Shown: positions 1 to 6,871 of the stretch, in pieces | Layout: every line of letters begins with the position of its first letter | How positions within the stretch are numbered: position 1 is the stretch's first letter | The notes under the pieces: generated by a model | What the model saw: only the letters and a program-made list of their open reading frames with translations | The model's database searches: none | What the model was told of the DNA's origin: nothing | Translations under genes and position numbers: made by a program | Assembly (NCBI GenBank): GCA_900772625.1 | Contig: CAAHEQ010000100.1 | Coordinates: forward strand, 1-12,590 | Reading direction: 5' to 3' | DNA length: 12,590 bases | DNA from: Alphaproteobacteria bacterium | GTDB lineage: Bacteria; Pseudomonadota; Alphaproteobacteria; CAAHEQ01; UBA3637

Positions 1-147
1 ATTAAATTATATTTGGCTGGGAATTGGTTGCTTTGCTAAAAAATCTTTCTTGTCAAGCAAAAAAAAATAAAAAAAAGCTTTATTTTTTTATAAAAAAAGG
101 CTATGGTAAAGCTATGTATAAACCTGTAAGAAGAAAAGGATAAAAAA

Positions 148-618
148 ATGGTCGGAAGTGTGAATAAAGTGGTCTTAGTCGGCAATCTCGGTCGTGAGCC
201 AGAAGTGCGCCATACAAATAATGGCAAGAAAATTGCAAGCTTTTCGGTGGCAACTTCTGATGTATGGAAAGATGCCAATGGCGAGCGTCAAGAAAAAACT
301 GAATGGCACCGCGTGGTTGTGTTTAATCCAAGCACGGCGGACTTTGTCGAACGTTATTTGAAAAAAGGTTCGAAAGTGTATGTAGAGGGTGCTTTGCAAA
401 CACGCAAATGGACGGATAACAGCGGTCAAGACAAATATACAACCGAAATTGTTGTGGGTAATTTTAAGGGCGAAATTGTTTTATTGGATGGTCGCTCTGA
501 TGCGGGCGATTCAAACTTTGCAGGGGCAAGCGCTGATGCAGGTTGGGATTCTTCTTCCGCGCAATCAAGCGATGCCGCTGCGCCAGCGGGCGATTTTAAT
601 GACGAGATTCCATTTTAA
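148..618 (+). CDS. ssb: Single-stranded DNA-binding protein
   Basis: This 156-residue protein is a bacterial SSB, which coats single-stranded DNA in replication, recombination and repair and recruits partner proteins through its C-terminal tip. The N-terminal OB-fold (about residues 4-112) opens with NKVVLVGNLGREPEVR. It carries aromatic residues at W40, W53 and W88, where DNA-stacking tryptophans are expected. A short Gly/Ala/Ser/Asp-rich linker (about 115-147) follows. The protein ends in DFNDEIPF, the canonical acidic tip bound by SSB-interacting proteins. Length is normal for alphaproteobacterial SSB, though the linker is short. The ATG at 148 is preceded by an A/G-rich stretch (AGAAAAGGA) about 7 bases upstream, and the OB-fold begins straight after the start, so this start is secure. 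gyrA lies 92 bases downstream on the same strand, an order common in Alphaproteobacteria. I saw no LexA-type box upstream. Confidence 0.97.
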   Translation: MVGSVNKVVLVGNLGREPEVRHTNNGKKIASFSVATSDVWKDANGERQEKTEWHRVVVFNPSTADFVERYLKKGSKVYVEGALQTRKWTDNSGQDKYTTEIVVGNFKGEIVLLDGRSDAGDSNFAGASADAGWDSSSAQSSDAAAPAGDFNDEIPF

Positions 619-665
619 GTCACTGTTGAGGTTTGATACTTCAAAGGTGTTGGGTTAGCTTTAAA

Positions 666-681
666 AAGCCCCACGGGGTTT
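666..681 (+). terminator. Small GC-rich hairpin between ssb and gyrA, possible weak terminator or attenuator
   Basis: AAGCCC (666-671) can pair with GGGTTT (676-681) around the loop CACG, with one G-U pair. Only three T residues follow and they belong to the stem, so it would be a poor intrinsic terminator. It could partly separate ssb from gyrA transcription. No convincing promoter for gyrA is visible in the 92-base gap. Confidence 0.25.
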
Positions 682-710
682 CGAAAACGTAATTTGAATA
701 TAGGTGAAAG

Positions 711-3560
711 ATGACTGATGTAAGTGTCCAGACAACGGATATTGTTCCTGTTGCGATTGAAGATGAGATGAAGAAATGCTATCTGGATTATGCAATGAGC
801 GTGATTGTTTCGCGCGCGTTGCCAGATGTGCGTGACGGCTTAAAGCCTGTTCATCGCCGCATTTTGTGGTCTATGTACGAAAACGGATACGATTATAACA
901 AACCGTTCAGAAAGTCCGCGCGTATCGTTGGTGACGTTATGGGTAAGTATCACCCGCACGGCGACAGCGCGATTTATGACGCTATGGTGCGTATGGCACA
1001 AGATTTTTCGATGGGTGTACCTTTGATTGCCAGTCAAGGAAACTTTGGTTCTATGGACGGTGATAAAGCCGCCGCAATGCGTTATACAGAAGCACGGCTT
1101 GCTTTGTCATCGCATTGGTTGCTTGAAAACATTGATAAAGATACGGTCGATTTTCGCCCAAACTATGATGAAACGTGTCAAGAGCCTGTTGTGCTGCCGG
1201 CCAGATTCCCAAACTTGCTTGTGAATGGTTCGGGTGGTATCGCGGTTGGTATGGCGACAAATATTGCACCGCATAACTTAGGCGAAGTGTTAGATGCGTG
1301 CATTGCGATGGTCGACAATCCTGATGTGACAGTCGAAGAGCTTTACCAGCTTGTCCCAGGCCCAGACTTCCCAACGGGAGGCATTATTTTGGGGCACGGT
1401 GCTGCCAGAAATGCGGCCTTGACGGGAAGAGGCTCGATTTTGGTCAGAGGGCGTGCGACTATCGAGGAAATCAAAAAAGACAAAACTGCGATTGTCATTA
1501 CTGAAATCCCATATCAAGTCAACAAAGCCGCGATGATTCAGCGTATGGCTGAATTGGTCAAGGACAAGATTATCGAAGGTATTTCGGATTTGCGTGACGA
1601 GTCCGACCGCGAGGGTGTGCGAGTCGTGGTCGAGCTGAAGCGTGATGCTCAACCAGATGTGGTGTTAAATCAACTTTATAAATACACGCCATTGCAAACA
1701 AGTTTCCCTGTCAACTCTTTGGCGCTGAACAACGGCCGCCCAGAGGTGATGAACTTGCACGATATCATCTCGGCATTTATCTTGTTCCGCGAAGAGGTGA
1801 TTCGCCGCCGTACAATCTTTGATTTGAACAAAGCGCGTGACAGAGCGCACTTGTTAGTTGGCTTGGCAATTGCTGTGGCGAATATCGATAAAGTTATCGA
1901 AATGATTAAGACGGCACCTGATCCAAACATTGCTAAGGCGCAGTTGATGGAAACAAAATGGGATGCGTCCGATGTGACAGCGCTGATAGAATTGATTGAC
2001 GAGCCTGATCGCAAAGTGGTGGACGGGTGCTATATGTTATCCGAAGCACAAGCCAAAGGCATTTTGGATTTGAAATTGCAACGCTTGACGGGCTTGGAGC
2101 GTGACAAAATCCACGCTGAAGTCGGTGACTTGAGTGGTGAAATCAAAGAGTATTTGGCGATTTTGGCGTCTCGTGAGCGCGTTTATGCGATTATGCGTGA
2201 AGAGTTTGTACAAATCAAAAACGACTTTGCAACGCCGCGTAAAACAACGATTGAAGAGGGCGAGTTCGACCAAGATATGGAAGATTTAATCCCGCGCGAG
2301 GAAATGGTTGTGACTGTGACAAATACGGGCTATATCAAGCGCGTACCTGTGACGACTTACCGTGCGCAAAACCGTGGCGGCAAAGGACGCAGCGGTATGT
2401 CTACTCGTGACGAGGACTCGGTTGCAAAATTGTTTGTGGCGTGCACGCACGATCCGATTTTGTTCTTCTCTTCCAAAGGTATGGTTTATAAATTAAAGGC
2501 TTACCGTTTGCCAGAGGGAACGCCTCAAAGCATTGGTAAGGCGCTGATTAACTTGTTGCCGTTGGAGCAAGGTGAGACAATCTCAACCGTGCTGCGTTTG
2601 CCCGAAAAGCAAGAGGATTGCGAAGGGTTGTCGGTAATGTTTGCAACGGCCTCAGGTAATATCCGCCGCAACCGTTTGGATGATTTTTACAAGGTGATGA
2701 GCAATGGTAAAATTGCGATGAAGCTGGACGAGGGCGACAAATTGGTCGATGTCCAAATCTGCAATGAAAACCAAGATATTTTGTTGGCGGCCGCGGGTGG
2801 TAAATGCGTGCGTTGCCCCGTCACCGATGTGCGTATTTTCGAATCGCGTTCTTCAACGGGCGTGCGTGGTATGAAACTTGCTGATGGCGATCATGTCATT
2901 TCGATGAGCGTACTTGAACACGTCAAAGCCGAAATTGACAAGCGTGATGCTTACTTGAAAATGTCGATTGCAAAACGCCGTGCGGCGGGTACTGCTGATG
3001 ACGCAGAGGATACAATGGATACTGAATCCAGCGCTTCAGATGTGACTTTGACTGATGAAGAGTTCGCGCAAATGGAAAACGACGAACAATTCATTTTGAC
3101 GGTGACAACGGCGGGCTATGGTAAGCGTTCATCCGCCTATCAATACCGTATTACGTCTCGTGGTACGCAGGGCGTCACAAACATTGATACGCTTAAAGTG
3201 CCGTCCGAAGTTGTTGCTTCTATGCCTGTGACGGACGACGAGCACGTGATGATGGTGACGGACGCAGGCCAGCTGATTCGTATGCGTGTGGCGGACATTC
3301 GTATCGTTGGGCGCAACTCAAAGGGCGTGATTTTGTTCCGCTTGGCGGAAGGCGAAAAGGTTGTTTCTGTCTCTGTTGTCAAGGACTATGAGGAAGAAAT
3401 GGCCGAGGCTGAACAAGCGCAAGAAAAGCTGGATCAAGCAGCGCAAGCTGATGTGACGGCGGCTTTAGGGGCTGATGCGGATGCACAAAGCGAACCTGAA
3501 GTGCCAAACGCCGAGGACATCGATGAAGCAAAAGAGGAAGAAAATGAAGAAAATTCTTAG
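711..3560 (+). CDS. gyrA: DNA gyrase subunit A
   Basis: This 949-residue protein is the breakage-reunion subunit of the A2B2 gyrase, which introduces negative supercoils using ATP hydrolysed by GyrB. The N-terminal winged-helix/tower region includes the catalytic tyrosine Y125 in AAMRYTEARL. The quinolone-resistance region, HPHGDSAIYDAMVRMAQ, has S86 and D90 at the positions of E. coli S83 and D87, the unmutated (susceptible-type) residues. The C-terminal beta-pinwheel starts near residue 530 and contains a GyrA box, QNRGGKG (553-559), where most enzymes have QRRGGKG. A charged insertion of about 55 residues (735-790) interrupts the pinwheel; similar insertions are known in alphaproteobacterial GyrA. 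The tail (891-949) is Glu/Asp/Ala-rich. ATG 711 follows AGGTGA closely, and MTDVS...IEDEMKKCYLDYAMSVIV fits the family start. The last codons overlap the start of the cyclophilin gene. Confidence 0.98.
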   Translation: MTDVSVQTTDIVPVAIEDEMKKCYLDYAMSVIVSRALPDVRDGLKPVHRRILWSMYENGYDYNKPFRKSARIVGDVMGKYHPHGDSAIYDAMVRMAQDFSMGVPLIASQGNFGSMDGDKAAAMRYTEARLALSSHWLLENIDKDTVDFRPNYDETCQEPVVLPARFPNLLVNGSGGIAVGMATNIAPHNLGEVLDACIAMVDNPDVTVEELYQLVPGPDFPTGGIILGHGAARNAALTGRGSILVRGRATIEEIKKDKTAIVITEIPYQVNKAAMIQRMAELVKDKIIEGISDLRDESDREGVRVVVELKRDAQPDVVLNQLYKYTPLQTSFPVNSLALNNGRPEVMNLHDIISAFILFREEVIRRRTIFDLNKARDRAHLLVGLAIAVANIDKVIEMIKTAPDPNIAKAQLMETKWDASDVTALIELIDEPDRKVVDGCYMLSEAQAKGILDLKLQRLTGLERDKIHAEVGDLSGEIKEYLAILASRERVYAIMREEFVQIKNDFATPRKTTIEEGEFDQDMEDLIPREEMVVTVTNTGYIKRVPVTTYRAQNRGGKGRSGMSTRDEDSVAKLFVACTHDPILFFSSKGMVYKLKAYRLPEGTPQSIGKALINLLPLEQGETISTVLRLPEKQEDCEGLSVMFATASGNIRRNRLDDFYKVMSNGKIAMKLDEGDKLVDVQICNENQDILLAAAGGKCVRCPVTDVRIFESRSSTGVRGMKLADGDHVISMSVLEHVKAEIDKRDAYLKMSIAKRRAAGTADDAEDTMDTESSASDVTLTDEEFAQMENDEQFILTVTTAGYGKRSSAYQYRITSRGTQGVTNIDTLKVPSEVVASMPVTDDEHVMMVTDAGQLIRMRVADIRIVGRNSKGVILFRLAEGEKVVSVSVVKDYEEEMAEAEQAQEKLDQAAQADVTAALGADADAQSEPEVPNAEDIDEAKEEENEENS

Positions 3561-4077
3561 CTTGTTATTAGGTTTATGTTTAATTTCTACAGGAGTAAAT
3601 GCTATGGATAAAGAAAATACACTTTATTTGGATTTGGATTACGGTCGTGTTGTGATTGAAATGTTGCCTGACGTTGCACCAAAGCACGTGGCGCGCATTA
3701 AACAATTGGTGCGTCAAGGCTTTTATGACGGTATCAAGTTTCACCGCGTGATTGACGGCTTTATGGCTCAAACGGGCGATCCAACGGGTACTGGTATGGG
3801 TGGCAGCGGTCAAAAGTTGGCAGCCGAGTTTAACGCGACACCGCACGTGCGTGGCACAGTTTCTATGGCGCGCGCCAGCGATCCGAATTCGGCCGACAGC
3901 CAATTTTTCATCTGCTTTGATGATGCTCGATTTTTGGACGGTCAATACACCGTTTGGGGTAAAGTGACGAGTGGGATGGAGTTTGTCGATATGATCAAAA
4001 AAGGCGACCCGAGAACGGGTGCCGTGTCTAATCCAGACATTATTGTGAAAATGCAGGTTGCTGCTGATGTAAAATAA
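3544..4077 (+). CDS. Exported cyclophilin-type peptidyl-prolyl cis-trans isomerase
   Basis: This 177-residue, single-domain cyclophilin catalyses cis-trans isomerisation of Xaa-Pro bonds. Residues 1-20 (MKKILSLLLGLCLISTGVNA) form a signal peptide with a plausible cleavage site after VNA, so it probably acts in the periplasm, like PpiA. The active-site stretch FHRVIDGFMAQTGD gives R68, F73, M74 and Q76, equivalent to human CypA R55, F60, M61 and Q63. SQFFICF follows at 119-125. F130 and Y135 stand where the human enzyme has W121 and H126; such replacements are usual in bacterial cyclophilins. A longer reading from 3475 is in frame, but it would lose the signal peptide. ATG 3544 has AGAGGA 5 bases upstream. 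The gene overlaps the 3' end of gyrA by 17 bases, implying co-transcription and possibly translational coupling. The ppiA name is likely but not certain. Confidence 0.93.
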   Translation: MKKILSLLLGLCLISTGVNAMDKENTLYLDLDYGRVVIEMLPDVAPKHVARIKQLVRQGFYDGIKFHRVIDGFMAQTGDPTGTGMGGSGQKLAAEFNATPHVRGTVSMARASDPNSADSQFFICFDDARFLDGQYTVWGKVTSGMEFVDMIKKGDPRTGAVSNPDIIVKMQVAADVK

Positions 4078-4095
4078 AAAACAGAGGAGGCATCG

Positions 4096-5121
4096 ATGCC
4101 ACAAAAGAAAGACTTAAAAAGGCTGAATAGTCTGAAAGAAAAAGGTTTTTTGACTGAGGACGAATATAAAAAGGCTTTGTCTCAAATGGATGGCGTCGGT
4201 GCTTCTTCACGCTTAAAGCACACGGCAAACGAGCCGTTAGTGCAAGGGACTGACTTGAGCAAGCAAAAAGGGCCTTTGCCCAAAGACGCCCGCCAAGCGA
4301 TATTATTTATAATTGCGTTGCTGGGCGCTTTTTGCGTTTTATCGGGGGTCGGGCTTATTATTGCATCCAACTGGGCATTGATTCCAGCCAGCGTGAAAAT
4401 GACCGCAGGCATTTTTGCTTTGGTGTTGTCATCTTTTGGCGTCCTTTTTTGTCGCGCCAAAAGCCATAATAGTTTAGCTGAAGTGATGTTGTTTGCCTCT
4501 TTCTTTTTGGTGGGCGGCAACATTGCGCTGATTCAACAAATCTTTAATTTATCTATTTCGTTTGAAGCGGGTAGCCGCGTTTGGTGGGGGATTTCTCTGC
4601 CGTTTGTTATTTTGACAAAGAAAAACTACTTGCGCATTTGTTCGATCATTTTATTCATCTTTGGTTTTTGGGATTATTTTGACGAGCTTTTGTATTATTT
4701 AAACTACCAAATCTTGGCGGGGATTTTATTTGTGATTGTTTTCCTCAGCTTTTTGGGTGATGAGAAAATCCGCCGATTGCGTGCTCCAACGCTGGGCGTT
4801 GCGATGGCGTTGCTCTTTTTGGGCGATTTGCACACAGACGACATGGTGGGCTTTGTGTTCGATTTCTTTTTCGTGATAGCGTTGGCGGCATTGCCTCAAG
4901 ATCCAAAGCTCAGAGCTGTGCGTTTTTGCCATTTTTTGTTTGTGTTTATTGTGTTGCGTGTAGTGGATTTGTTTGCAAGTGCGTATCATAATTTGATGAG
5001 CACGGGGGTGCAGTTGATTGTTTTTGGTGCGCTTTTGCTTGCTTTAGCAGGTGGCTATTGTTATTTCTTTGATCGTATTGAGCAAACATTCGAAAGGCTG
5101 ACAAAAAACGATGAAAAATAA
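4096..5121 (+). CDS. DUF2157-family multi-pass membrane protein
   Basis: This 341-residue inner-membrane protein is of unknown function. The N-terminus (about 6-31, LKRLNSLKEKGFLTEDEYKK) looks like a short SHOCT-like or DUF2157 helical lead. A polar linker to about residue 65 comes next. About nine or ten hydrophobic segments then run to residue 322, near 68-90, 101-119, 128-146, 164-174, 179-191, 204-220, 232-243, 252-267, 277-295 and 304-322. The stretch GVGLIIASNWALIPASVKM (85-103) matches the characteristic DUF2157 pattern of a glycine-rich helix followed by NW, a short loop and a basic residue. A charged tail ends the protein. The AGAGGAGG ribosome-binding site at 4083-4090 lies 5 bases before the ATG and fixes the start. 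The stop overlaps the next gene by 11 bases. DUF2157 and GDYXXLXY proteins are recurrent neighbours or fusions, which supports both calls, but no biochemical role is established that I know of. Confidence 0.8.
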   Translation: MPQKKDLKRLNSLKEKGFLTEDEYKKALSQMDGVGASSRLKHTANEPLVQGTDLSKQKGPLPKDARQAILFIIALLGAFCVLSGVGLIIASNWALIPASVKMTAGIFALVLSSFGVLFCRAKSHNSLAEVMLFASFFLVGGNIALIQQIFNLSISFEAGSRVWWGISLPFVILTKKNYLRICSIILFIFGFWDYFDELLYYLNYQILAGILFVIVFLSFLGDEKIRRLRAPTLGVAMALLFLGDLHTDDMVGFVFDFFFVIALAALPQDPKLRAVRFCHFLFVFIVLRVVDLFASAYHNLMSTGVQLIVFGALLLALAGGYCYFFDRIEQTFERLTKNDEK

Positions 5122-5518
5122 GTTTGTTGCATTATTGCTTTGCGTCCCTGTTTTGGCTTTGCTGGCGTGGGAGGGCTATTACGTCAACCTAGTCAATACG
5201 GCGCAAAAAGTTGAATTGCCGATTAAAGGCTTTGATCCGCGCAACCTTTTGTCGGGGCATTATATCCGCTTTCAAATTGATTGGGAAAAAGCAAATTGCA
5301 ATCAAGCAGATTGGCAAGGTGAATGTCCAAAGTCTCTTTTTGCAAACGTGAACAGGTTTTATGTTCCCGAAGACCAAGCCCTTGCAATCGACCGTGCGAT
5401 GAACTCGCCCAAAGTGAAAGCCAGTATCATTTTTGCGTATAAGCAAGAAATTCGGCCGATTGCTCAAACGCTCCTTTTAAATGGCAAGCCTTTTGTTTCG
5501 GCCTATTCAAATCAGTAA
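5111..5518 (+). CDS. GDYXXLXY-family membrane-anchored protein
   Basis: This 135-residue protein has one hydrophobic segment (about 4-20) that is either an N-terminal anchor or an uncleaved signal; the rest is predicted to be extracytoplasmic. Residues 41-58 read FDPRNLLSGHYIRFQIDW. They match the family signature in which an (F/R)DPRDLL stretch precedes Gly-Asp-Tyr-x-x-Leu-x-Tyr. Here the motif is degenerate: GHYIRFQI, with His for Asp and Phe for Leu. Two cysteines at 63 and 72 could form a disulfide. The ATG lies within the last codons of the DUF2157 gene (11-base overlap), so the two proteins are probably made together and may form a complex. The family has no known activity that I can cite. 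It converges on the superoxide dismutase gene, 24 bases away. Confidence 0.75.
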   Translation: MKNKFVALLLCVPVLALLAWEGYYVNLVNTAQKVELPIKGFDPRNLLSGHYIRFQIDWEKANCNQADWQGECPKSLFANVNRFYVPEDQALAIDRAMNSPKVKASIIFAYKQEIRPIAQTLLLNGKPFVSAYSNQ

Positions 5519-5542
5519 TAATTTATTAAAAATTATCGAAAT

Positions 5543-6148
5543 CTACCTTTCGCTTAAGTTTTTCATGGCAAAGTGCCAATTAAGGAGATGATTTAAAACG
5601 GCGTCAATATAATCTCCACGGCGGTTTTGGTAGTCAAGATAATAGGCATGCTCCCATACGTCAATGCAAAGAAGAGGCTTCATCACCCCCAACGGATTAA
5701 ATGCATTAGGCGTGCGCAACACGCGCAGTTTTGCTTTGTCAGCAACAAGCCATACCCAACCGCTGCCAAATTGTGCCAGCGCGTTTTTCTTCATTTCTGC
5801 TTTTAGGGTTTCCTCCGAGCCAAAATCATTTAAAATCATCTGCTTTAAATCGCCGTCCTGCAACTTGCTGTTATCTGTATTGGCGGGCGCAAGAGAATTC
5901 CAGTAAAAAGTATGATTCCAAACTTGTGCTGCATTGTTGAAAATAGATTGTTCTGAAGGGTATTTTTGAGTGGTTAAGATAATATCTTCCAGATTTTCCC
6001 TCTCAAGAGCCGATCCTTTAATTAAGTCGTTTAAATTCTTTAAATACCCTGCATGGTGCTTTTCGTAATGATAAAAAAGCGTGTTTTTCGAAATATAGGG
6101 CGCTAGCGCTTCCATTGAATAGGGCAATTTATACAATTCAAAAGTCAT
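5543..6148 (-). CDS. sodB: Superoxide dismutase, iron type (Fe/Mn family)
   Basis: This 201-residue enzyme converts superoxide to oxygen and hydrogen peroxide; with no signal peptide, it should be cytoplasmic. The metal ligands are visible: H27 (FYHYEKHHAGY), H79 (QVWNHTFYW), D163 and H167 (IDVWEHAYYLDY). Residues 71-84 (NNAAQVWNHTFYWN) with Q75 are the pattern typical of iron-specific enzymes, where the active-site glutamine sits in the N-terminal domain. FGSGWVWLV (127-135) is also canonical. The frame stays open upstream to 6343, but that would run through the tRNA gene. The start at 6148 has an excellent AAAGGAGGA site and matches the family N-terminus (FELYKLPYSMEALAPYIS). It is divergent from tRNA-Leu across a 128-base AT-rich gap. 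Metal specificity (Fe versus cambialistic) is inferred from sequence only. Confidence 0.96.
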   Translation of the reverse strand: MTFELYKLPYSMEALAPYISKNTLFYHYEKHHAGYLKNLNDLIKGSALERENLEDIILTTQKYPSEQSIFNNAAQVWNHTFYWNSLAPANTDNSKLQDGDLKQMILNDFGSEETLKAEMKKNALAQFGSGWVWLVADKAKLRVLRTPNAFNPLGVMKPLLCIDVWEHAYYLDYQNRRGDYIDAVLNHLLNWHFAMKNLSER

Positions 6149-6151
6149 TTT

Positions 6152-6160
6152 TCCTCCTTT
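6152..6160 (-). promoter_or_regulatory. Shine-Dalgarno site of the superoxide dismutase gene
   Basis: On the minus strand the sequence reads AAAGGAGGA, three bases before the ATG at 6148. It settles the start and rules out the longer open frame running back into the tRNA. Confidence 0.85.
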
Positions 6161-6229
6161 AAAAACAATCTGATACAGCATAAATAAGAGCTTGAAATAA
6201 AAAAAGCTATACTTTACCCAAAAAAAAGC

Positions 6230-6258
6230 TTGAAATCTGTTTCGTTTTTTGGTAGATA
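6230..6258 (+). promoter_or_regulatory. Probable promoter of tRNA-Leu
   Basis: TTGAAA (6230-6235) is followed after 17 bases by TAGATA (6253-6258). Transcription would start about 10 bases before the mature tRNA 5' end. The -35 is good and the -10 weak. Overlapping TA-rich hexamers make the exact -10 uncertain. Confidence 0.4.
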
Positions 6259-6276
6259 TATCTCTGTAGTGGCTAT

Positions 6277-6361
6277 GCGGTCGTGGCGGAATTGGTAGAC
6301 GCGCAGCGTTGAGGTCGCTGTGGGGAGACCCGTGAAAGTTCAAATCTTTTCGATCGCACCA
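6277..6361 (+). tRNA. tRNA-Leu (anticodon GAG)
   Basis: An 85-base class II tRNA with encoded CCA. The acceptor stem GCGGTCG (6277-6283) pairs with CGATCGC (one G-U pair), followed by discriminator A and CCA (6359-6361). The D-arm is GCG...CGC with a GGTAGA loop. The anticodon stem CAGCG/CGCTG encloses TTGAGGT, giving anticodon GAG at 6311-6313, which reads CUC and CUU. The long variable arm (GGG-GAGA-CCC) is the leucine/serine-type hallmark. The T-arm is GAAAG-TTCAAAT-CTTTT. A73 and the anticodon identify leucine. An intrinsic terminator follows immediately. Confidence 0.97.
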
Positions 6362-6392
6362 AAAAAACCGTTGGCAAACCCAGCGGTTTTTT
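6362..6392 (+). terminator. Intrinsic terminator of tRNA-Leu
   Basis: CCGTTGG (6368-6374) pairs with CCAGCGG (6380-6386) around the loop CAAAC, with one G-U pair. The stem is extended by A6 (6362-6367) against T6 (6387-6392). The final T tract makes it a classical terminator, directly abutting the CCA end. The A tract on the other side could let it work in reverse. Part of the promoter for the next operon is embedded in it. Confidence 0.85.
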
Positions 6393-6399
6393 GTATAAT
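6371..6399 (+). promoter_or_regulatory. Promoter of the Hpt-regulator-kinase operon
   Basis: TTGGCA (6371-6376; five of six bases match TTGACA) is separated by exactly 17 bases from a perfect TATAAT (6394-6399). Transcription would start near 6406, about 25 bases before the ATG. The -35 lies in the left arm of the tRNA terminator hairpin. Confidence 0.75.
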
Positions 6400-6430
6400 A
6401 GCGCTATGTATAAAAAAGGAGCAACTTAAA

Positions 6431-6835
6431 ATGACACAGTCTATGGACGAATACGATAAAGCAATGGCTGTTTTAAGCGATCTAGCTAAAGAGTATGAAA
6501 CTTGGGTTTTGACGGATTTGGCCAACTTAAAAGACACATTTGAGCGCGCTTGCGGTGCGCCTGAGGCTGAGCAAGACAAACTGTTTCGCGAAAATCTTTT
6601 TCGTATCGCCCACGATATGAAAGGACAAGGGGCGACTTTTGGCTATGACTTAGTCACGGACATAGGCAACCATTTGTGCCGCTATATCGAACGCCAAAGC
6701 ACGTTCGACGCGTCCGTAAAACAAAAAATCAAAATGCACATCGATGCAATCGAGCAAGTTTTGCAATCTCATTTAACGGGATCGGGTGGCGAACAAGGAC
6801 AAGCTTTGTGGCAGCGAATCGAGGCTTTGTTATAA
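6431..6835 (+). CDS. Stand-alone Hpt (histidine phosphotransfer) domain protein
   Basis: This 134-residue, soluble, all-helical protein relays phosphoryl groups between receiver domains. The signature is LFRIAHDMKGQGATFGYDLVTDIG (about 56-79), read with H61 as the phospho-accepting histidine and the HDMKGQGATFG pattern that matches Hpt active-site helices (usually H-x-LKG-x-A). No kinase or receiver domain is attached and there is no membrane segment or signal peptide. An open frame extends upstream through the tRNA, but ATG 6431 has AAGGAG (6416-6421) 9 bases before it, downstream of a good promoter. It is the first gene of an apparent operon with an OmpR-type regulator (36 bases later) and an EnvZ-like kinase. 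Neither of these has the extra receiver domain that normally feeds an Hpt, so its partner is unknown. An alternative is a degenerate helical bundle that controls the kinase rather than relaying phosphate. Confidence 0.85.
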   Translation: MTQSMDEYDKAMAVLSDLAKEYETWVLTDLANLKDTFERACGAPEAEQDKLFRENLFRIAHDMKGQGATFGYDLVTDIGNHLCRYIERQSTFDASVKQKIKMHIDAIEQVLQSHLTGSGGEQGQALWQRIEALL

Positions 6836-6871
6836 ACGCGACATTCGAAAAACAAAAGGATTTTGGCAGTG

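Noticed and set aside
1..147. Promoter, upstream gene end or LexA operator in the AT-rich leader of ssb (for example TTGTCA at 50-55 and the A/T tracts at 56-98)
   Set aside because: No -10 lies at proper spacing from TTGTCA, no GAAC-N7-GAAC type SOS box is present, and the A/T tracts form only imperfect hairpins. No coding frame is convincing here.
626..661. Possible gyrA promoter (TTGATA at 633-638 with TAGCTT at 656-661)
   Set aside because: The spacing is right but both hexamers match consensus poorly, and read-through from ssb is an adequate explanation.
3475..3543. Longer cyclophilin start within gyrA
   Set aside because: It would bury the signal peptide, and the ATG at 3544 has a well-spaced AGAGGA site.
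5518..5536. Perfect AT-only inverted repeat ATAATTT-ATTAA-AAATTAT between the convergent GDYXXLXY and sodB genes, a possible two-way terminator
   Set aside because: A 7-bp stem of only A-T pairs is too weak for a confident terminator, and such palindromes are frequent in AT-rich spacers.
6149..6343. In-frame N-terminal extension of superoxide dismutase by 65 residues
   Set aside because: It would be translated through the complement of tRNA-Leu, does not look like a targeting sequence, and the start at 6148 has an excellent ribosome-binding site and matches the family.
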